The translations under genes were made by a program, and so were the position numbers. Of a stretch of 64,000 nt of DNA, positions 43,262 to 52,567 are shown in pieces (within the stretch, counting starts at the first letter, position 1; every line of letters begins with the position of its first letter). The stretch is from the NCBI GenBank assembly GCA_020072585.1, contig JAIQGL010000010.1:1-64000 (forward strand), read 5' to 3'. This DNA is from Terriglobia bacterium (GTDB lineage: Bacteria > Acidobacteriota > Terriglobia > Terriglobales > Acidobacteriaceae). A model generated the notes under the pieces. That model worked only from the letters and a program-made list of their open reading frames with translations. It was not told the DNA's origin and searched no databases.

Positions 43262-45004
43262 TCAACTTGCTGCTAGTTTCTGCTCCAGCCTTTGTTTCTG
43301 ATCAATCTCGGTGTAGAGCCCTCCATACGCCAGCAATTGATCATGAGTACCACTTTCCACGATGCGTCCCTGATGAAGCACCAAAATCAGATCGGCACTT
43401 CTGATCGTCGAAACCCGATGGGAGGCGACCAGGCAAGTCTTTCCCGCCATGACCTTTCTCAACCGGAACAAAATATGTTCTTCCGTGTATGGATCAACGG
43501 AAGAAAGAGCGTCGTCGAGCAGTAGAATTTCAGAATTGCGGAGAATTGCCCGCGCTATGCTGATTCGCTGCTTTTGTCCTCCGGAGAGTGTGAGTCCGCG
43601 TTCGCCGATGATCGTCTCATAGCCGTTTGGGAACCTGGCTATATCAGCATCGATCCCTGCTGCTTCCGCAGCAAAAGCTATTTCCCTTTGGCAGGCTTCT
43701 GGCCTTCCATAGGCAAGATTAGCGGCAATAGTGTTGTTGAATAGCAGTGTCTCCTGCGGAACATATCCAATAGACGAACGCAACAAATCCAGGGGAATCT
43801 GGCTCAGTGGCGATCCACAAATCAATATCTTTCCGCGGCAAGGATCGAAAAGCCTGGGAACCAGGCTCATGAGAGTTGACTTACCAGACCCAACCGCGCC
43901 TACCAGACCCACGATTTGCCCTGGCTGTACCTGGAAGCTGATCTGCTCCAGAACCAACCGGTGCGCATCGGGATATCGGAAGCCGACTTCCTGGAACTCA
44001 AGACCACAGAGAGGCTTGCGAACATTCACTGGGATCAAAGGAGCGCGAATAGAAGGCTGGACCGACAAGAGAGCATGTAATCTGCCCATGGAAACCATTC
44101 CGCGCTGAAAAATCGTGATTTGCCAGCCCAATACATGCATTGGCCAGGCAACATAGCCGAGGTAAAGAATGAATTGCAGTAACCGACCGATTGATATTTT
44201 GCCGGCAACGGTAAGCTCGCCGCCGTACCAGAGGACAGCAACGGAACTCAGCCCGATAAGAAACTGCAGCAAAGGATGCAGGAGGCCCGACAAGCGAACG
44301 CGCTTGAGATAGTAGCCAATGTATTCTCGATTTGTGCGTTGGAATGCCTCGATTTCTGCCTGCTCTTGCGTAAAAGCTTTGATCGTTCTGATAGCAGAAA
44401 GCGACGCATGCGCCTGGCTGTAGACCTTCCCTAGATGTTCCTGGACCTGCTCAAGACGCGTTCTCATTTTTCCGTGCATTAGCAGCGTTGTGGCGATAAC
44501 CAGAAACAGAGGCGCGAACGCCATCACAGTGAGATCCACGGATATTCTCGCCATGAGTGGAAGAATAATGACAAGAGCAAAGACGCTGTCCATAGAGAAC
44601 ATGAGCGCCTGGGCGGTCCCGCTGATAGCAGTTGGCAAATCATTGCTGACCTTCGCCATCAGTTCCCCGGTGGAATGCTTCTGAAAATATTCCAGCGGAA
44701 GCTTCTGCAGATGATCGAAAAGTGCAGACCTCAAATCGCGCTCCACGCAGCCAGCGGAACGCATGAGCAATCTCTCCTGTCCGAACATAAGAGCACCCTG
44801 GAGCAGGGTGATCCCGGTAAGAAGCAAGCTGTACCACGTCAATGTAGAGCTCCCTGTTGTCGGTGACAAGTGGTCAATAGCGCGTTCCAGCACCGCAGGC
44901 CCGGCCGCCTTAAGCAGATTTGCCGCCAGAACAAAAACCAGACTAAAGACCAACGCGGCCTTGTAATTTGAGGCATATTGCACGAGTCGCCGGCCTGCGG
45001 TCAT
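43262..45004 (-). CDS. ABC exporter half A (heterodimeric, degenerate site)
   Basis: A 580-residue half transporter. NBD motifs are Walker A GAVGSGKST, canonical LSGGQKQRIS and Walker B LLLDDALSSVD, in which the catalytic Glu is Asp. Together with the next gene one ATP site would be degenerate and the other active. The membrane part has the six-helix ABC fold. It starts 53 bp after the CelD-like gene above it, so transport and biosynthesis genes are linked. Confidence 0.93.
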   Translation of the reverse strand: MTAGRRLVQYASNYKAALVFSLVFVLAANLLKAAGPAVLERAIDHLSPTTGSSTLTWYSLLLTGITLLQGALMFGQERLLMRSAGCVERDLRSALFDHLQKLPLEYFQKHSTGELMAKVSNDLPTAISGTAQALMFSMDSVFALVIILPLMARISVDLTVMAFAPLFLVIATTLLMHGKMRTRLEQVQEHLGKVYSQAHASLSAIRTIKAFTQEQAEIEAFQRTNREYIGYYLKRVRLSGLLHPLLQFLIGLSSVAVLWYGGELTVAGKISIGRLLQFILYLGYVAWPMHVLGWQITIFQRGMVSMGRLHALLSVQPSIRAPLIPVNVRKPLCGLEFQEVGFRYPDAHRLVLEQISFQVQPGQIVGLVGAVGSGKSTLMSLVPRLFDPCRGKILICGSPLSQIPLDLLRSSIGYVPQETLLFNNTIAANLAYGRPEACQREIAFAAEAAGIDADIARFPNGYETIIGERGLTLSGGQKQRISIARAILRNSEILLLDDALSSVDPYTEEHILFRLRKVMAGKTCLVASHRVSTIRSADLILVLHQGRIVESGTHDQLLAYGGLYTEIDQKQRLEQKLAAS

Positions 45005-45057
45005 CGTCTCGAACCGTTCCTTTCTGGGCTATTATCAAAAAACTCCAAAACTGGCCG

Positions 45058-46095
45058 CTAGCGGCTCAGTTCAAGTTCTCCAACCACGTAACTGCTGTTG
45101 CTCCAGCTGCGTTTGTAAATTTCATCCCCTCGAAGAAAATCGAATTCCTGCAATCCGCATGCAATCGCTTGCTGGATCTCAAATGCAAAAAGGGCCGAAC
45201 CGGGAGAATAACGTTCCATCGCAGGCAGAAAGCCGCCATTCCAGGTAGCCAGCCCGCGTTGACTGACCATGCATAAATCCAGCGCGACAATGCGCTCCCC
45301 CGTAAACATGGCAAATGCGCGCAGGTGACCATTGCGAAACAGGGGTGGTAAAACGTCTCTCAGAAATCTCTGCGCATACTCTGTTCGAGTGAATGAGCAT
45401 CTATCGCCATGACGGGCCACAGCCAACGCGATCAACAGTTCGGGTAGATCAGGTGGATCAAATCTGTCAGCCTGAAGTTCGCGGACAACAAAGCCGTTTC
45501 TTTCCAGATCGCGCACTGTCCTGCGTATGTCTTTTCGAAAACCCTTGCTACGCGAGTTCAGATAAGCATCAAAGTTTCCTGCCAGGCTGGCGTAGCGGTA
45601 GGAATCAATTTCACGCCAGGTACTTTTGAATTGTGCGCTGGCGCAAAGTGCCGGAAAAGCCCGGGCACAGCATGAATCAAATCGCAGCTTTGACAAGACC
45701 ATTCGCCGGCAGCGGCTACTGGCAAAAGCATGGCTCGCCAAATGGACCGCCAGGTTTGTATCGGCGTGACGGACGATTACGTCATTGTAATCAGCGGCAT
45801 GATGAGGAAACTTGGCCGTTTCGTCTTCGTGATCAATGACCAGCGGCATGATGCATATCAACGTCCCGCCGCGCCAGCCAGCCACTACAAAGGGGGTCCA
45901 GGAACTCTCCTTGTGCAAACTCGCTGTAAACCATTCTTTTGACGCGAATGCACGGTTGCAGGGAGCACTCGTAATCAATTCATCCCATTGGCTGGAAATT
46001 TCCGCGACCTGCTGCAGGCTGGAGTATGTTTTCCATTCCAATATATCGTCTCCAGGGGAAACAGCAGGGCCACTGCTGGATATATTCACTGCCAC
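45058..46095 (-). CDS. CelD/FemAB-like GNAT-fold acyltransferase, copy 1
   Basis: A 345-residue member of the BioF2/CelD (Acetyltransf_6) group. The double-GNAT fold is shown by NSRSKGFRKDIRRTVRDLER (about residue 180) and the terminal DFLRGDEIYKRSW. FemAB-related enzymes transfer amino-acyl or acyl groups; CelD-type relatives act in polysaccharide or glycoconjugate modification. The start is GTG 46095 with GGAGG 6 bases before. It is paralogous to the gene upstream (46150-47205). Confidence 0.85.
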   Translation of the reverse strand: MAVNISSSGPAVSPGDDILEWKTYSSLQQVAEISSQWDELITSAPCNRAFASKEWFTASLHKESSWTPFVVAGWRGGTLICIMPLVIDHEDETAKFPHHAADYNDVIVRHADTNLAVHLASHAFASSRCRRMVLSKLRFDSCCARAFPALCASAQFKSTWREIDSYRYASLAGNFDAYLNSRSKGFRKDIRRTVRDLERNGFVVRELQADRFDPPDLPELLIALAVARHGDRCSFTRTEYAQRFLRDVLPPLFRNGHLRAFAMFTGERIVALDLCMVSQRGLATWNGGFLPAMERYSPGSALFAFEIQQAIACGLQEFDFLRGDEIYKRSWSNSSYVVGELELSR

Positions 46096-46149
46096 GGAAG
46101 TCCTCCGAACCTGCGCGTGTCACAACCTGTTCCATTTACCGCGCCACAG

Positions 46150-47205
46150 CTATGAGTTTGTATTGAAAACAAGGTCGCTGATGTAACGAATGGCGGGTTT
46201 CCAGTGGGCTTTGTACGTCTGCCCGAACCAACCAACGTCATACTCTGCCAGACCTTCGGCACAACACTGCTCAATCGCTTTGTGAATCAGGAGCTTGCCC
46301 GGGTCATAGCATGCGATTTCCGGCAAAAAACCTCCATTCCATGCATACATCCCAGATTTTGTAACCATAGCCAAATCAATGCCTGCGATGCGGTCTTTAT
46401 AAAGCACGGCAAAAACCCTGATGCGCCCTTCAATGAAAAGAAAAGGGAAAAGGCGGTGTATCCATGGCTCTGGGGAAGTACAAACTGACTTTAGACTCGT
46501 GTTCTTTCCAAAGCGGCTTTCATGCAAGGAAAGGAACAATGCCGGAAGAGATTCTGGAGAAAGATCGTCCAGTCCCAATTCACGCACCGTCACGCCCTCT
46601 CTTTGTGCTTTGCTGCGCATTCTGTTCAGATTTAGGCGAAACTTTCTGCTCAGGCTCTTCACATACGCGTCATACCCGCATCTTAGATCGAGCACAGCGT
46701 AGGCTAGGGAAGCATGCGGTGCGGGCTCCTGCATTTTGCGGTCCCATCCCAGTTCCTGCGCTGCCCTGACGCAGTTGGAGTCAGGTTTTATGTGCTTCAG
46801 GGAAATCCGGCTGTAATCGGATGTTTCTTGCAGCACAACAGACAACAAACCAGTAATTGCTTCCACATCCTCATCCGCCGCAATGATGTCGGGATGATCG
46901 CTGTAATCATCTGGAAACCCGGCTTCTTTTCGGACCGCATCAAACCACAGAGGAAGGATGCCCGCCAACGCCCCCTGCCGCCTGGCCACCACTACGAAAG
47001 GTTGTAGCTTCGGCAATATATCAGGAGTTGCCAAATACCATTTAGAGCAACTAAATGCGCGGTTACATCGAGACTGCTCCAGCAATGTGTCCCACTCCAT
47101 GGATATTGACGCTACGTCCTGAATATTTCTCAATATCGTGTAGTCCAAGGGAAAGTTTTTCCGCGCCGCATCGACATTCGTCTTCGTGCATTGATCGCTG
47201 AGCAT
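46150..47205 (-). CDS. CelD/FemAB-like GNAT-fold acyltransferase, copy 2
   Basis: A 351-residue paralogue of the next gene; shared features are NRAF(A/S)xKE/KW near residue 60, a KSLSRKFRLNLNRMRSKAQR motif and the terminal EYDVGWFGQTYKAHW. ATG 47205 is preferred because GGGAG lies 9 bases upstream; a TTG at 47232 directly following the previous stop is an alternative. The two copies may act on different positions of the same product. Confidence 0.83.
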   Translation of the reverse strand: MLSDQCTKTNVDAARKNFPLDYTILRNIQDVASISMEWDTLLEQSRCNRAFSCSKWYLATPDILPKLQPFVVVARRQGALAGILPLWFDAVRKEAGFPDDYSDHPDIIAADEDVEAITGLLSVVLQETSDYSRISLKHIKPDSNCVRAAQELGWDRKMQEPAPHASLAYAVLDLRCGYDAYVKSLSRKFRLNLNRMRSKAQREGVTVRELGLDDLSPESLPALFLSLHESRFGKNTSLKSVCTSPEPWIHRLFPFLFIEGRIRVFAVLYKDRIAGIDLAMVTKSGMYAWNGGFLPEIACYDPGKLLIHKAIEQCCAEGLAEYDVGWFGQTYKAHWKPAIRYISDLVFNTNS

Positions 47206-47232
47206 CTGGCTGGACTCCCGTTGAGCGGACAA

Positions 47233-48051
47233 TCATCCGGCATGCTGCTGCCGGGGCGTTTCTGGAGGAGGCCAGTTACGATTTCGGTCCTCTGGCGCCC
47301 GCATTTTTTCATTCATCATCCGTTGTGCCACAAGAACCCCGGGCTTTAGCGTTCCATCTTTTCTATCGGGAATTCCGCAATACTTCTCGTAAGGCAGTTT
47401 CACCAGGACAAGATTCTGATTGCCATCATTCCTGAGAACGTCCGTAAGCAGGCATTGATCGGTATCTGGCCCAGGCAGATACTTTGACTGAACCGGCGGA
47501 AGCGTGATGGAACGGATACATTCTGCTGCCCACTGATCAACAACATTGTGTACCGTTCCGCCATAGCCTCCTTGAAACAACAACAGGCCGCCGCAAATGT
47601 GGTGCTGATGTTGTGGGGTTCCGACATCAGTCCACCAGACACCTGCAATAGTCTCCACCTCCGGGTCGATCTCAAAATCCAGCGGGCCATTCAAGCGACC
47701 GTCTGCATCAAACCACAGGACGCGGTTCGGCGAACCAACCAGGCCCCTGAAGTGATGCCATACTTGTGCCACCCACCAGCCTTTCATCTTCGCGATTCTG
47801 TACCAGTCGTTTTGGGTGTTGTTGAAATCGAGGGAAACTGGCAGGCTCCAGTGGCCGCGGGTAGACGAGGACGACTCAACCTCCAGAGTCGGTGTGTTGT
47901 AGCCGGACACTGGACCTCGGCCTATAAGAATGTGCCAGTCAGGGTGATGGTCTCGTATGGTGGCAACCATTCCTTCCAGCTCAGGAAAATACTCTTCTCT
48001 GTATGCGAAGGACGTGAGGATTACGGGAAGTTGATCGATTCTTTTAAGCAT
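47233..48051 (-). CDS. Glycosyltransferase-like protein, copy 1
   Basis: A 272-residue protein with a nucleotide-sugar-type fold: VILTSFAYREEYFPELEGMV at the N-terminus and LWFDADGRLNGPLDF, a D-x-D metal motif, near residue 120. CGGLLLFQGGYGGTVH and PDTDQCLLTDVLR (D-Q) follow as in GT-A families of the GT8/GT32 kind. Sugar and acceptor unknown. Paralogous to 48935-49804. ATG 48051 was chosen for the AAAGGAAC ribosome site, 18 bp after the neighbouring stop. Confidence 0.75.
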   Translation of the reverse strand: MLKRIDQLPVILTSFAYREEYFPELEGMVATIRDHHPDWHILIGRGPVSGYNTPTLEVESSSSTRGHWSLPVSLDFNNTQNDWYRIAKMKGWWVAQVWHHFRGLVGSPNRVLWFDADGRLNGPLDFEIDPEVETIAGVWWTDVGTPQHQHHICGGLLLFQGGYGGTVHNVVDQWAAECIRSITLPPVQSKYLPGPDTDQCLLTDVLRNDGNQNLVLVKLPYEKYCGIPDRKDGTLKPGVLVAQRMMNEKMRAPEDRNRNWPPPETPRQQHAG

Positions 48052-48068
48052 AGCTGTTCCTTTAAAAA

Positions 48069-48953
48069 CTAATCCTGGTAGTGGAATCTCCAGCCATCCA
48101 CGCATGCCAACCAGTGGCCTTGAACAAAATGTGCATCGATGTGGTGCATGCCTGTTTCACGCCAGGACTGTTCTCCCCCAGAAAGCACCGGACTGCCCTC
48201 CAATTCCCGCTCCTTATATTCTGAGTGACTCAATTGCGTGATCTCGAACGCTCGGACCCTGCTTCCGTAGTTCGGGAAGCAGTCCTGAGTAAAGCGAATC
48301 GGAAGGCCTTCCGGCGCAATCACTCTGCCGCTTGATCTTGCAAGCCGGTTGTTACCATTGATGAGCGGACTCAAAGGATGGCGAGCCCATGGTCCCCGGA
48401 AATGGTCTGAATAAAAGAGTTCAAGCACCTGATGGGGCGGCGCGACCGGGCTGGAGAACATCCACCAACCCCCATCGAAATGAAAGATGGAGGAGTCCAC
48501 CCACGGGCCTTCAAGAATACTTTCCTCAAAGCGCCATTTGGCCGGAAAAGATTCAGCCCGATAAAGCCGGATCGCATTGGCTTCATAGCTTTCCGGCACC
48601 ATGAAAAATTCACCTTCAGAAAAAAATACGTAGGGGTATGACAGATGAAAAGGCTCGCTGAGCACAATCTGCCGGTAATCCCATTTGTGGCCATCTTTGC
48701 TGGTGGCCAGCCCAATGTCCCCTTTCCCGGTTCGCGCATTCATGACTTCAAAAAACATGTACCAGGTTTTCTCCACTTCAATCATGAAGGGATCGGCCAC
48801 AAACTGAGCCGAAATGTCGGTTACTTTCCCGGCGGAGATGGCAGGCGCATCGCTTTCTGAAATGGAACGCAGGTCAAACAGTGTGCTGCCCGTAAAAACA
48901 TCGATCGCCCAGACTGCAACCGGACGGTTAGGTTTTATTTGAGGCTGCTGCAT
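48069..48953 (-). CDS. Five-bladed beta-propeller protein, GINT1/GH43-like
   Basis: A 294-residue protein whose repeats have the D-P-F/D-x-x-W pattern of five-bladed propellers: VADPFMIEVEKTWYMFFEV, GLATSKDGHKWDY, YPYVFFSEGEFFMVPE, GPWVDSSIFHFDGGWWMF. Close relatives are the N-terminal domain of glucosamine inositolphosphorylceramide transferases and GH43-type hydrolases. The carbohydrate active site cannot be confirmed. It sits between the two glycosyltransferase paralogues and overlaps the upstream one by 19 bp, so it should act on their product. Confidence 0.7.
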   Translation of the reverse strand: MQQPQIKPNRPVAVWAIDVFTGSTLFDLRSISESDAPAISAGKVTDISAQFVADPFMIEVEKTWYMFFEVMNARTGKGDIGLATSKDGHKWDYRQIVLSEPFHLSYPYVFFSEGEFFMVPESYEANAIRLYRAESFPAKWRFEESILEGPWVDSSIFHFDGGWWMFSSPVAPPHQVLELFYSDHFRGPWARHPLSPLINGNNRLARSSGRVIAPEGLPIRFTQDCFPNYGSRVRAFEITQLSHSEYKERELEGSPVLSGGEQSWRETGMHHIDAHFVQGHWLACVDGWRFHYQD

Positions 48954-49804
48954 AGATACTCCTGCCAGTGTTCATTTCTGGCCCCAAACTTTTCCTTGCC
49001 CGGGCCACGCCTGACGTGTTCCGGAGGTGGCCAATTACGGTGGCGATCATTCGGCCATTTCATCTTCCGCGCCATCATCCATTGGTCTACCAAGGCTCCC
49101 GGCAATGGCACGCCGTCATGACTTACGCTGGCGCCATATCTGCTGGCTTCCAGCTTGAATAACACGTAATGAGCGTTAGACTGCGGACGTACCCTCAATA
49201 TCTGGCTCAGTACTTCCTGATCACAATCTCCCCAGGGAACCATTGGAGGGTCTGACAGTTTCTGAATATGGGCCAGACAGGCATCCGACCACCTGCGCAG
49301 TATGTCTTCAACGGTTCCGTTGCTCGAACCCTGAAGAAGCAGCAGCCCAGTTGCAATCGTTTCATAGCCCGGATAATGGGAATCACTCCACCACGGGCCT
49401 GCAACCAGTTCCACAGCCGTATGCAGTTCAATGTCGAGAGGGCCGTTTAGCCTGGCATCGGCATCCAGCCAGAGGATACGTCTGACATCGCCGGAAAGAT
49501 GGCCAAAGGTGTGCCACACACGATTGATCCACCATCCTTTCATCTTCGCAATCTTGCGCCAATCATCCGCGCTGCCATCAAGATTCAACGAAATCGGCAG
49601 ACTCCAGCGTTGCCTGCCCAGAGGAGAATAGACATCAAGCGTTGGCAGATCAAAGTCCGCAATCGGTCCCTTGCCAACAACTGCGATCCAGTTGGGATGA
49701 TGTCTTCTCGCTGTTGCCAGCATGCCTTCCAATTCAGAGAAGTACTCTTCCCGATATGCAAAGGAAGTAAGGACTACCGGCAACTCATGCGTTTGCTTAA
49801 TCAT
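48935..49804 (-). CDS. Glycosyltransferase-like protein, copy 2
   Basis: A 289-residue paralogue of 47233-48051: VVLTSFAYREEYFSELEGML, LWLDADARLNGPLDI (D-x-D) and ATGLLLLQGSSNGTVEDI correspond position for position. It has the same C-terminal R-N-W-P-P-P motif. ATG 49804 overlaps the GT4 gene stop by 8 bp, so translation is coupled. The duplicate pair around the propeller gene suggests two related sugar additions. Confidence 0.75.
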   Translation of the reverse strand: MIKQTHELPVVLTSFAYREEYFSELEGMLATARRHHPNWIAVVGKGPIADFDLPTLDVYSPLGRQRWSLPISLNLDGSADDWRKIAKMKGWWINRVWHTFGHLSGDVRRILWLDADARLNGPLDIELHTAVELVAGPWWSDSHYPGYETIATGLLLLQGSSNGTVEDILRRWSDACLAHIQKLSDPPMVPWGDCDQEVLSQILRVRPQSNAHYVLFKLEASRYGASVSHDGVPLPGALVDQWMMARKMKWPNDRHRNWPPPEHVRRGPGKEKFGARNEHWQEYLCSSLK

Positions 49805-51002
49805 TGGGCCGATGGATGACACTTTGTGAGGTGGCAAAAATATCCGTGCCAAAATGAGCCCGGCGAATGGCACGTTGAAAAGCAGTCTCGATTTTCGGCA
49901 TCACAGCTTCCTCGGTGAACTGGCTCCCGACAATTTCGATACTTGCTCTTCCCATGCGCTCTCTCTTTTCCGGTCCGGCAAGAAGAAGTTTTCTTAAGTT
50001 CTCGCGCAATGCGGGGATGTCTCCAGGCTCGAACAAATATCCATTCATGCCAGGCTCCACGCATTGTTCATGTGCTCCTGTTCGTGAAAGCAGCAGCGGA
50101 AGCCCGTGGAACCCAGCTTCCACCGTGGACATCCCAAATCCCTCCAGTTCGCCGGAATGCACATAGATGTGAAACTGCCGGACGAGCTGGATTACTTCAG
50201 ACCACTTGCGAAACCCGGTGATTTCAAAGCGGCCGCTCAGGCCATTTTGCGCGGCCAGCTCTTTAAGTTCTGGCAGCAGCACACCGCCTCCGACAATCTT
50301 CAATTGCAGACCCGGAAAATCCGGCGCCAAGCCTGCGACTGCATGAATAATGTCAGGAAAGCGTTTTACCGGAACGGCCCTGCCAACTGCGCCGACCACG
50401 CACACATCATTGCTCTGCGCGGCTGGCCTTGCAGCAAGATAGGAAGAGGGAAGACATCCCGTCATCACTTGCAGCTTGTCAGGGCAGGCTTTCACAGGAA
50501 TTCCCAGAGGAACTTTTTTGAGCAAGCGTTTGCCAACCAATACATCGGCAAGGAAGCTGCTCATCGGGCACACAACTGAGGCATAATGCACGATTTCCGC
50601 CAGTCGTGAAGAAGGGTTGGAATGCACGTCTCCTCCACGCATCCTCACAGCAAAAGGAATGCCGCTTTGGAGATGGAGTTGGCAGGCCACTTCGGCAGGC
50701 TCGCGCGCCAGGTGCGCGTCAATCAGCTCCACTTCATGCTTGCGGAGAAACTTGGCCGATTCCCGGACCACCTGCGCATCACTGGAATTCCTGGCACCCA
50801 GTTGCAGTGTAGGAATGTCTTCGAGATCAAATTCGGCTAAGTCCACATAGTCTTGTGTCTCTTTCCTGAATCCATGAGGGCCACCGAGCCCCAAAGACAA
50901 GACTGCCACCCAGTGGCCGCGTCGGCGCATCCACTGCAATTCCCGCAGTAAGTACGCTTCGAACAATCCGGGCCAATGATCTACCAGGTACGCCAGTCGC
51001 AT
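49797..51002 (-). CDS. GT4-type glycosyltransferase
   Basis: A 401-residue GT-B fold enzyme: N-terminal LAYLVDHWPGLFEAYLLREL, C-terminal nucleotide-binding half with VVGAVGRAVPVKRFPDIIHA and the E-x7-E-like HSGELEGFGMSTVEAGFHGL. Such enzymes use a nucleotide sugar to extend polysaccharides, lipids or natural products. AGAGG precedes the ATG. It is downstream of the TauD-type and TylF-type genes in the same direction. Confidence 0.88.
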   Translation of the reverse strand: MRLAYLVDHWPGLFEAYLLRELQWMRRRGHWVAVLSLGLGGPHGFRKETQDYVDLAEFDLEDIPTLQLGARNSSDAQVVRESAKFLRKHEVELIDAHLAREPAEVACQLHLQSGIPFAVRMRGGDVHSNPSSRLAEIVHYASVVCPMSSFLADVLVGKRLLKKVPLGIPVKACPDKLQVMTGCLPSSYLAARPAAQSNDVCVVGAVGRAVPVKRFPDIIHAVAGLAPDFPGLQLKIVGGGVLLPELKELAAQNGLSGRFEITGFRKWSEVIQLVRQFHIYVHSGELEGFGMSTVEAGFHGLPLLLSRTGAHEQCVEPGMNGYLFEPGDIPALRENLRKLLLAGPEKRERMGRASIEIVGSQFTEEAVMPKIETAFQRAIRRAHFGTDIFATSQSVIHRPND

Positions 51003-51032
51003 TGCTAAGCCTCTTGCTTGTTTCGCTCCGAT

Positions 51033-51782
51033 TTATGCCGCCCGGAGATAAAGTCTGATCAGGTGTCGCCTGCTTGTTTCGGGCAGCGCGCCGCGTCCAT
51101 GCAACATCCTGCCGTTATCAATAAAGATGGTGTCGTGCTTTTTGATTGGCAATGAGATAAGCTGCTTTTCTTCCAGACCACTGATATAGGCAACAAATTT
51201 TTCCAGGATAGCCGCGGACTCATTCTCATATGAATCGCGCAGAAGCCATGGCGCAAAAAATATTTTGTATCTGCCATTCTTCTGTGACAGCAGAGGCACA
51301 GGCGTGAGCATTTCCGCCTCTGTTTCTGACTTCCTGGATGGAGACCACAGGTCGACCTTACTAAGTATTTCAAGCTCCCGCGGAGAAAAATGCTCTTCCA
51401 GATTGCCAGTATCCAACATCAACATCGGACCGCCGCTCTCATCCTGTTCCACGCAATACCAGGAAACGAGATCGGCGTTAGGGTCTGTGTGAAGATGCAA
51501 GGGACTGGGGCTGTAAATTCCGCCGCGGCCCCTGATATGGCGCACTTGTTCCTGATTGCGCGCACGATCCAGGTCCACCTTGACATCGGAGCGCAATACA
51601 ATCGTCCCTAACCGGCGGGCAATCTGTTCGTAGTCTTCCATGGACATGGGCCACGGAAGATGAAGGTAACCATCGCTGTCCAGCTTGTTCTTTATTGCGA
51701 CGCTGAGCTCATCCAGCGTTGCAGGGAGTTTTTCCACCAATTGCTTCCATATGATTTCTTTACCAGCTGCCTGAGTTTGCAT
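51033..51782 (-). CDS. TauD/TfdA-type Fe(II)/2-oxoglutarate dioxygenase
   Basis: A 249-residue non-heme iron dioxygenase. The metal triad is LHTDP (H-x-D, about residue 97) and a distal His in NGRMLHGRGALP (about residue 225); the 2-oxoglutarate Arg is probably in RRHLIRLYLR. TauD-type enzymes hydroxylate or halogenate; substrate unknown. GAGG precedes the ATG, and it begins 4 bp from the TylF gene stop. A tailoring role in the cluster is inferred. Confidence 0.87.
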   Translation of the reverse strand: MQTQAAGKEIIWKQLVEKLPATLDELSVAIKNKLDSDGYLHLPWPMSMEDYEQIARRLGTIVLRSDVKVDLDRARNQEQVRHIRGRGGIYSPSPLHLHTDPNADLVSWYCVEQDESGGPMLMLDTGNLEEHFSPRELEILSKVDLWSPSRKSETEAEMLTPVPLLSQKNGRYKIFFAPWLLRDSYENESAAILEKFVAYISGLEEKQLISLPIKKHDTIFIDNGRMLHGRGALPETSRRHLIRLYLRAA

Positions 51783-51785
51783 GTT

Positions 51786-52493
51786 CTACCTCGCTTGCTC
51801 ATTCCTGCCTAAATAAATAAATGCCTTGGCTTCGTTTGTCTGGATATAGTCTTCAAAGATCAGATCTGGATTCCGTTGTCTAAATTCATGGAATGCGCGC
51901 CGTTCGCCTTTGTTGGGGTCGCCATAAAAGCAGAACCAGTCGTCGAATACGATAATCGTGCCCCTCTGCAAAAAATCCTTAGCGAAGCTGAGTGCGGAGG
52001 TCGTGGAAGAATAAAGATCGCAATCTATGTAAACGACCGCGGCTTTTTGTGGCAACAGCTGGTCCCGCAGCTCCGGAGTGAGTGATTCGGTGTAAAAGCC
52101 CTTCACGATCTTGAGCTTTTCTCGCGGCATGCCATGCTCCACCACCGTACTAACAAAGTCTTCCTCGTTGGTTTTCAAGTCACCTTTTTTCCAGATCGGC
52201 ATCGTGTCAGACGAGTCCATCTCAGGCAGCCCTTCAAACGAATCAAACGCCACATAGGTCCAGTCATAAAGCGAGTGGAATGTTTCCCACGCCAGGCGCA
52301 TTGTCCGTGCCTTATGACAGCCGAATTCAAAGTAGTATCCGTTGACCGGCTGGTTGTGAAAGCAGAAAATCGATATGCTCATGAAAATGCTGCGGCGTGC
52401 TTTGGCCCGGAACGCTTCATGCGGGCCATGGATCCATTCGTGCTTTCTCTGTTCTACAGCGGAATTTGGCCTGTCTTGCAGCTGATCGATCAT
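51786..52493 (-). CDS. TylF/macrocin-type O-methyltransferase
   Basis: A 235-residue SAM methyltransferase of the TylF/MycF group: YYFEFGCHKARTMR (motif I), VAFDSFEGLPEM, and VVYIDCDLYSSTTSALSF followed by VFDDWF, the acidic metal site of this family. Known members methylate sugar hydroxyls in macrolides. This fits a glycosylated product. GGGAGG precedes the ATG; coupled to the dioxygenase gene downstream. Confidence 0.87.
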   Translation of the reverse strand: MIDQLQDRPNSAVEQRKHEWIHGPHEAFRAKARRSIFMSISIFCFHNQPVNGYYFEFGCHKARTMRLAWETFHSLYDWTYVAFDSFEGLPEMDSSDTMPIWKKGDLKTNEEDFVSTVVEHGMPREKLKIVKGFYTESLTPELRDQLLPQKAAVVYIDCDLYSSTTSALSFAKDFLQRGTIIVFDDWFCFYGDPNKGERRAFHEFRQRNPDLIFEDYIQTNEAKAFIYLGRNEQAR

Positions 52494-52567
52494 TTTTGCG
52501 CCTCCCTGTTCGTGCCTTGTGCGTATTCAAACGTGTTGGAAGTTTGCTTTGCGGGGCGGGCCGTTCT

